Origin: Flaccisagitta enflata
Lineage: Eukaryota > Chaetognatha > Sagittoidea > Aphragmophora
Assembly (NCBI GenBank): GCA_965153355.1
Contig: OZ231126.1
Span: 20,460,001-20,524,000 of the forward strand
Reading direction: 5' to 3'
DNA: 64,000 nt
The notes beneath the pieces are model-generated. The model worked only from the letters and a program-made list of their open reading frames with translations, was not told the DNA's origin and made no database searches. Both the position numbers and the translations under genes were made by a program. This document shows positions 57,188-64,000 of the stretch, one piece after another (positions within the stretch are counted from its first letter, which is position 1; each line of letters begins with the position of its first letter).

Positions 57188-57239
57188 GTTTTGTTCATCG
57201 TGTTTTTAAGGGACTAAAAACTTAGAAGAGGTGAAAGCA
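57188..57239 (+). promoter_or_regulatory. Candidate polypurine tract region
   Basis: Between the ORF3 stop and the 3' LTR. The purine-rich AGAAGAGGTGAAAG directly before the LTR is the likely plus-strand primer. Confidence 0.5.
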
Positions 57240-63024
<5,785 letters not shown>

Positions 63025-63050
63025 GTTAGTTATTTACGCTTTCTCTTTTT

Positions 63051-63952
63051 GGGCAGCGGCCCCAAAGGGCCGATGTCCTGTAGGACACAGGGGTGAATTT
63101 CCTTACGTCCGTCCGTATGTACGTACGTCCGTCCGTACGTCCGTCCGTACGTCCCCCCTCCGAAGCTTCTCAAGCCTCTCAGGCCTCAAATCCAGCCTCT
63201 CAGGCCTCAAATCTGGCCTCTCAGGCCTCAAATCTGGCCTCTGAGGCCTCAAATCTAGCCTTTCAGGCCTCAAACCCAGCCTCTTAGGCCTCAAATCCAG
63301 CCTCTCAGGCCTCAAATCTGGCCTCTCAGGCCTCAAATCTGGCCTCTCAGGCCTCAAATCTAGCCTTTCAGGCCTCAAATCCAGCCTCTCAGGCCTCAAA
63401 TCCAGCCTCTCAGGCCTCAAATCCAGCCTCTCAGGCCTCAAATCTGGCCTCTCAGGCCTCAAATCTGGCCTCTCAGGCCTCAAATCTAGCCTTTCAGGCC
63501 TCAAACCCAGCCTCTCAGGCCTCAAATCCAGCCTCTCAGGCCTCAAATCTGGCCTCTCAGGCCTCAAATCTGGCCTCTCAGGCCTCAAATCCAGCCATTC
63601 AGGCCTCAAATCCAGCCTCACAGGCCTCAAATCCCACCTCTCAAGCCTCAAATCCAGCCTCTTGGGCCTCAAATCCAGCCTCTTGGGCCTTAAACCCAGC
63701 CTCTCATGCCTCAAATTCCCATTGAATAACATGGCAAATTGACAAAAAATTGAAAAAAATGCAAAATTCCCAATGAATATCACGGAAAATTACCCCAAAT
63801 ATGCCCTCTCAGGACGTAAGGAAATTCACCCCTGTGTCCTACAGGACATCGGCCCTTTGGGGCCGCTGCCCTGCTCTCACTCCACTTCTTCAGCTAATCA
63901 CTCCAAGCAGGGCATCGGGTACCGCTGACCATGTGCGATCCTTGGATGACTT
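63051..63952 (+). repeat. Copy D of inverted-repeat/minisatellite family, most complete
   Basis: Inverted ends of about 60 bp: GGGCAGCGGCCCCAAAGGGC...GAATTTCCTTACGTC at 63,051 and the complement ending at 63,871. The interior holds about 25 tandem 21-bp units of the type GCCTCAAATCTGGCCTCTCAG at 63,160-63,715, preceded by GTCCGTCCGTAC. The tail (GACCATGTGCGATCCTTGGA) is at 63,872-63,952. A (LDLRPER)n frame on the minus strand exists only because the unit is 21 bp. It starts 26 nt after an ICA1 donor. Confidence 0.88.
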
Positions 63953-64000
63953 GTTGAAATATGATGTTGTACAACTAAGTCTTTGACTGCAAATCTGCCT

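Noticed and set aside
63103-63783. 226-codon minus-strand frame of (LDLRPER)n heptapeptides
   Set aside because: It is created by the 21-bp minisatellite unit inside a non-coding repeat. No start context or splice support, and other frames are open too.

Overview
The window is eukaryotic nuclear DNA from an invertebrate animal. Genes are split by GT-AG introns (one GC-AG). Two proteins are clear metazoan orthologues: the RNA helicase DDX56 and the BAR-family protein ICA1. Microsatellites, fold-back elements and a Ty3/gypsy element are abundant. I cannot assign a phylum from the sequence alone.

Layout. 1-515: hairpin element cut by the window edge. 1.8-8.0 kb: four small plus-strand genes of unknown function. 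8.2-11.8 kb: nested non-autonomous transposons, including a hAT-type element with a perfect 8-bp target duplication. 12.4-13.5 kb: unknown minus-strand gene. 13.9-16.6 kb: DDX56 on the minus strand, its first exon not found. 17.86-24.56 kb: G-rich satellite that reverses orientation near 18.54 kb. 25-26.3 kb: gene for a predicted single-pass membrane protein. 28.7-42.6 kb: three tandem tetraspan genes resembling the PMP22/claudin superfamily (A, B and a lone first exon C), with microsatellite-paved introns. 43.17-57.54 kb: a 14.4-kb LTR retrotransposon. 57.54-63.02 kb: ICA1, broken at the retrotransposon edge and running off the window.

The retrotransposon is the most interesting object. Its 296-bp LTRs look identical by eye. 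It has a normal gypsy core: Gag, then a Pol with protease, reverse transcriptase, RNase H and a D-x57-D-x35-E integrase. It also carries three unusual parts: a Gag-like ORF upstream of Gag, a frameshifted RNase H-like remnant, and a 1232-aa ORF in the env position. I read that ORF as an N-terminal DEDDy 3'-5' exonuclease domain (D-x-E, N-x4-D, Y-x3-D), a helical middle, a second catalytically dead copy of the same fold, and an arginine/serine tail. This is a motif-level inference. A strong splice donor in the leader and a strong acceptor 85 nt before this ORF suggest a spliced subgenomic mRNA. The two flanks are fragments of unrelated genes and I see no target duplication, so this locus may be a rearrangement junction.

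Among host genes, tetraspan A and B share intron phases exactly. B has a long FUS-like Ser-Gly-Tyr tail, and its exon 2 is flanked by complementary (CA)n and (GT)n tracts. Repeats include a four-copy inverted-repeat family with internal minisatellite, a GGAC-core family with at least ten copies, and several fold-back elements.
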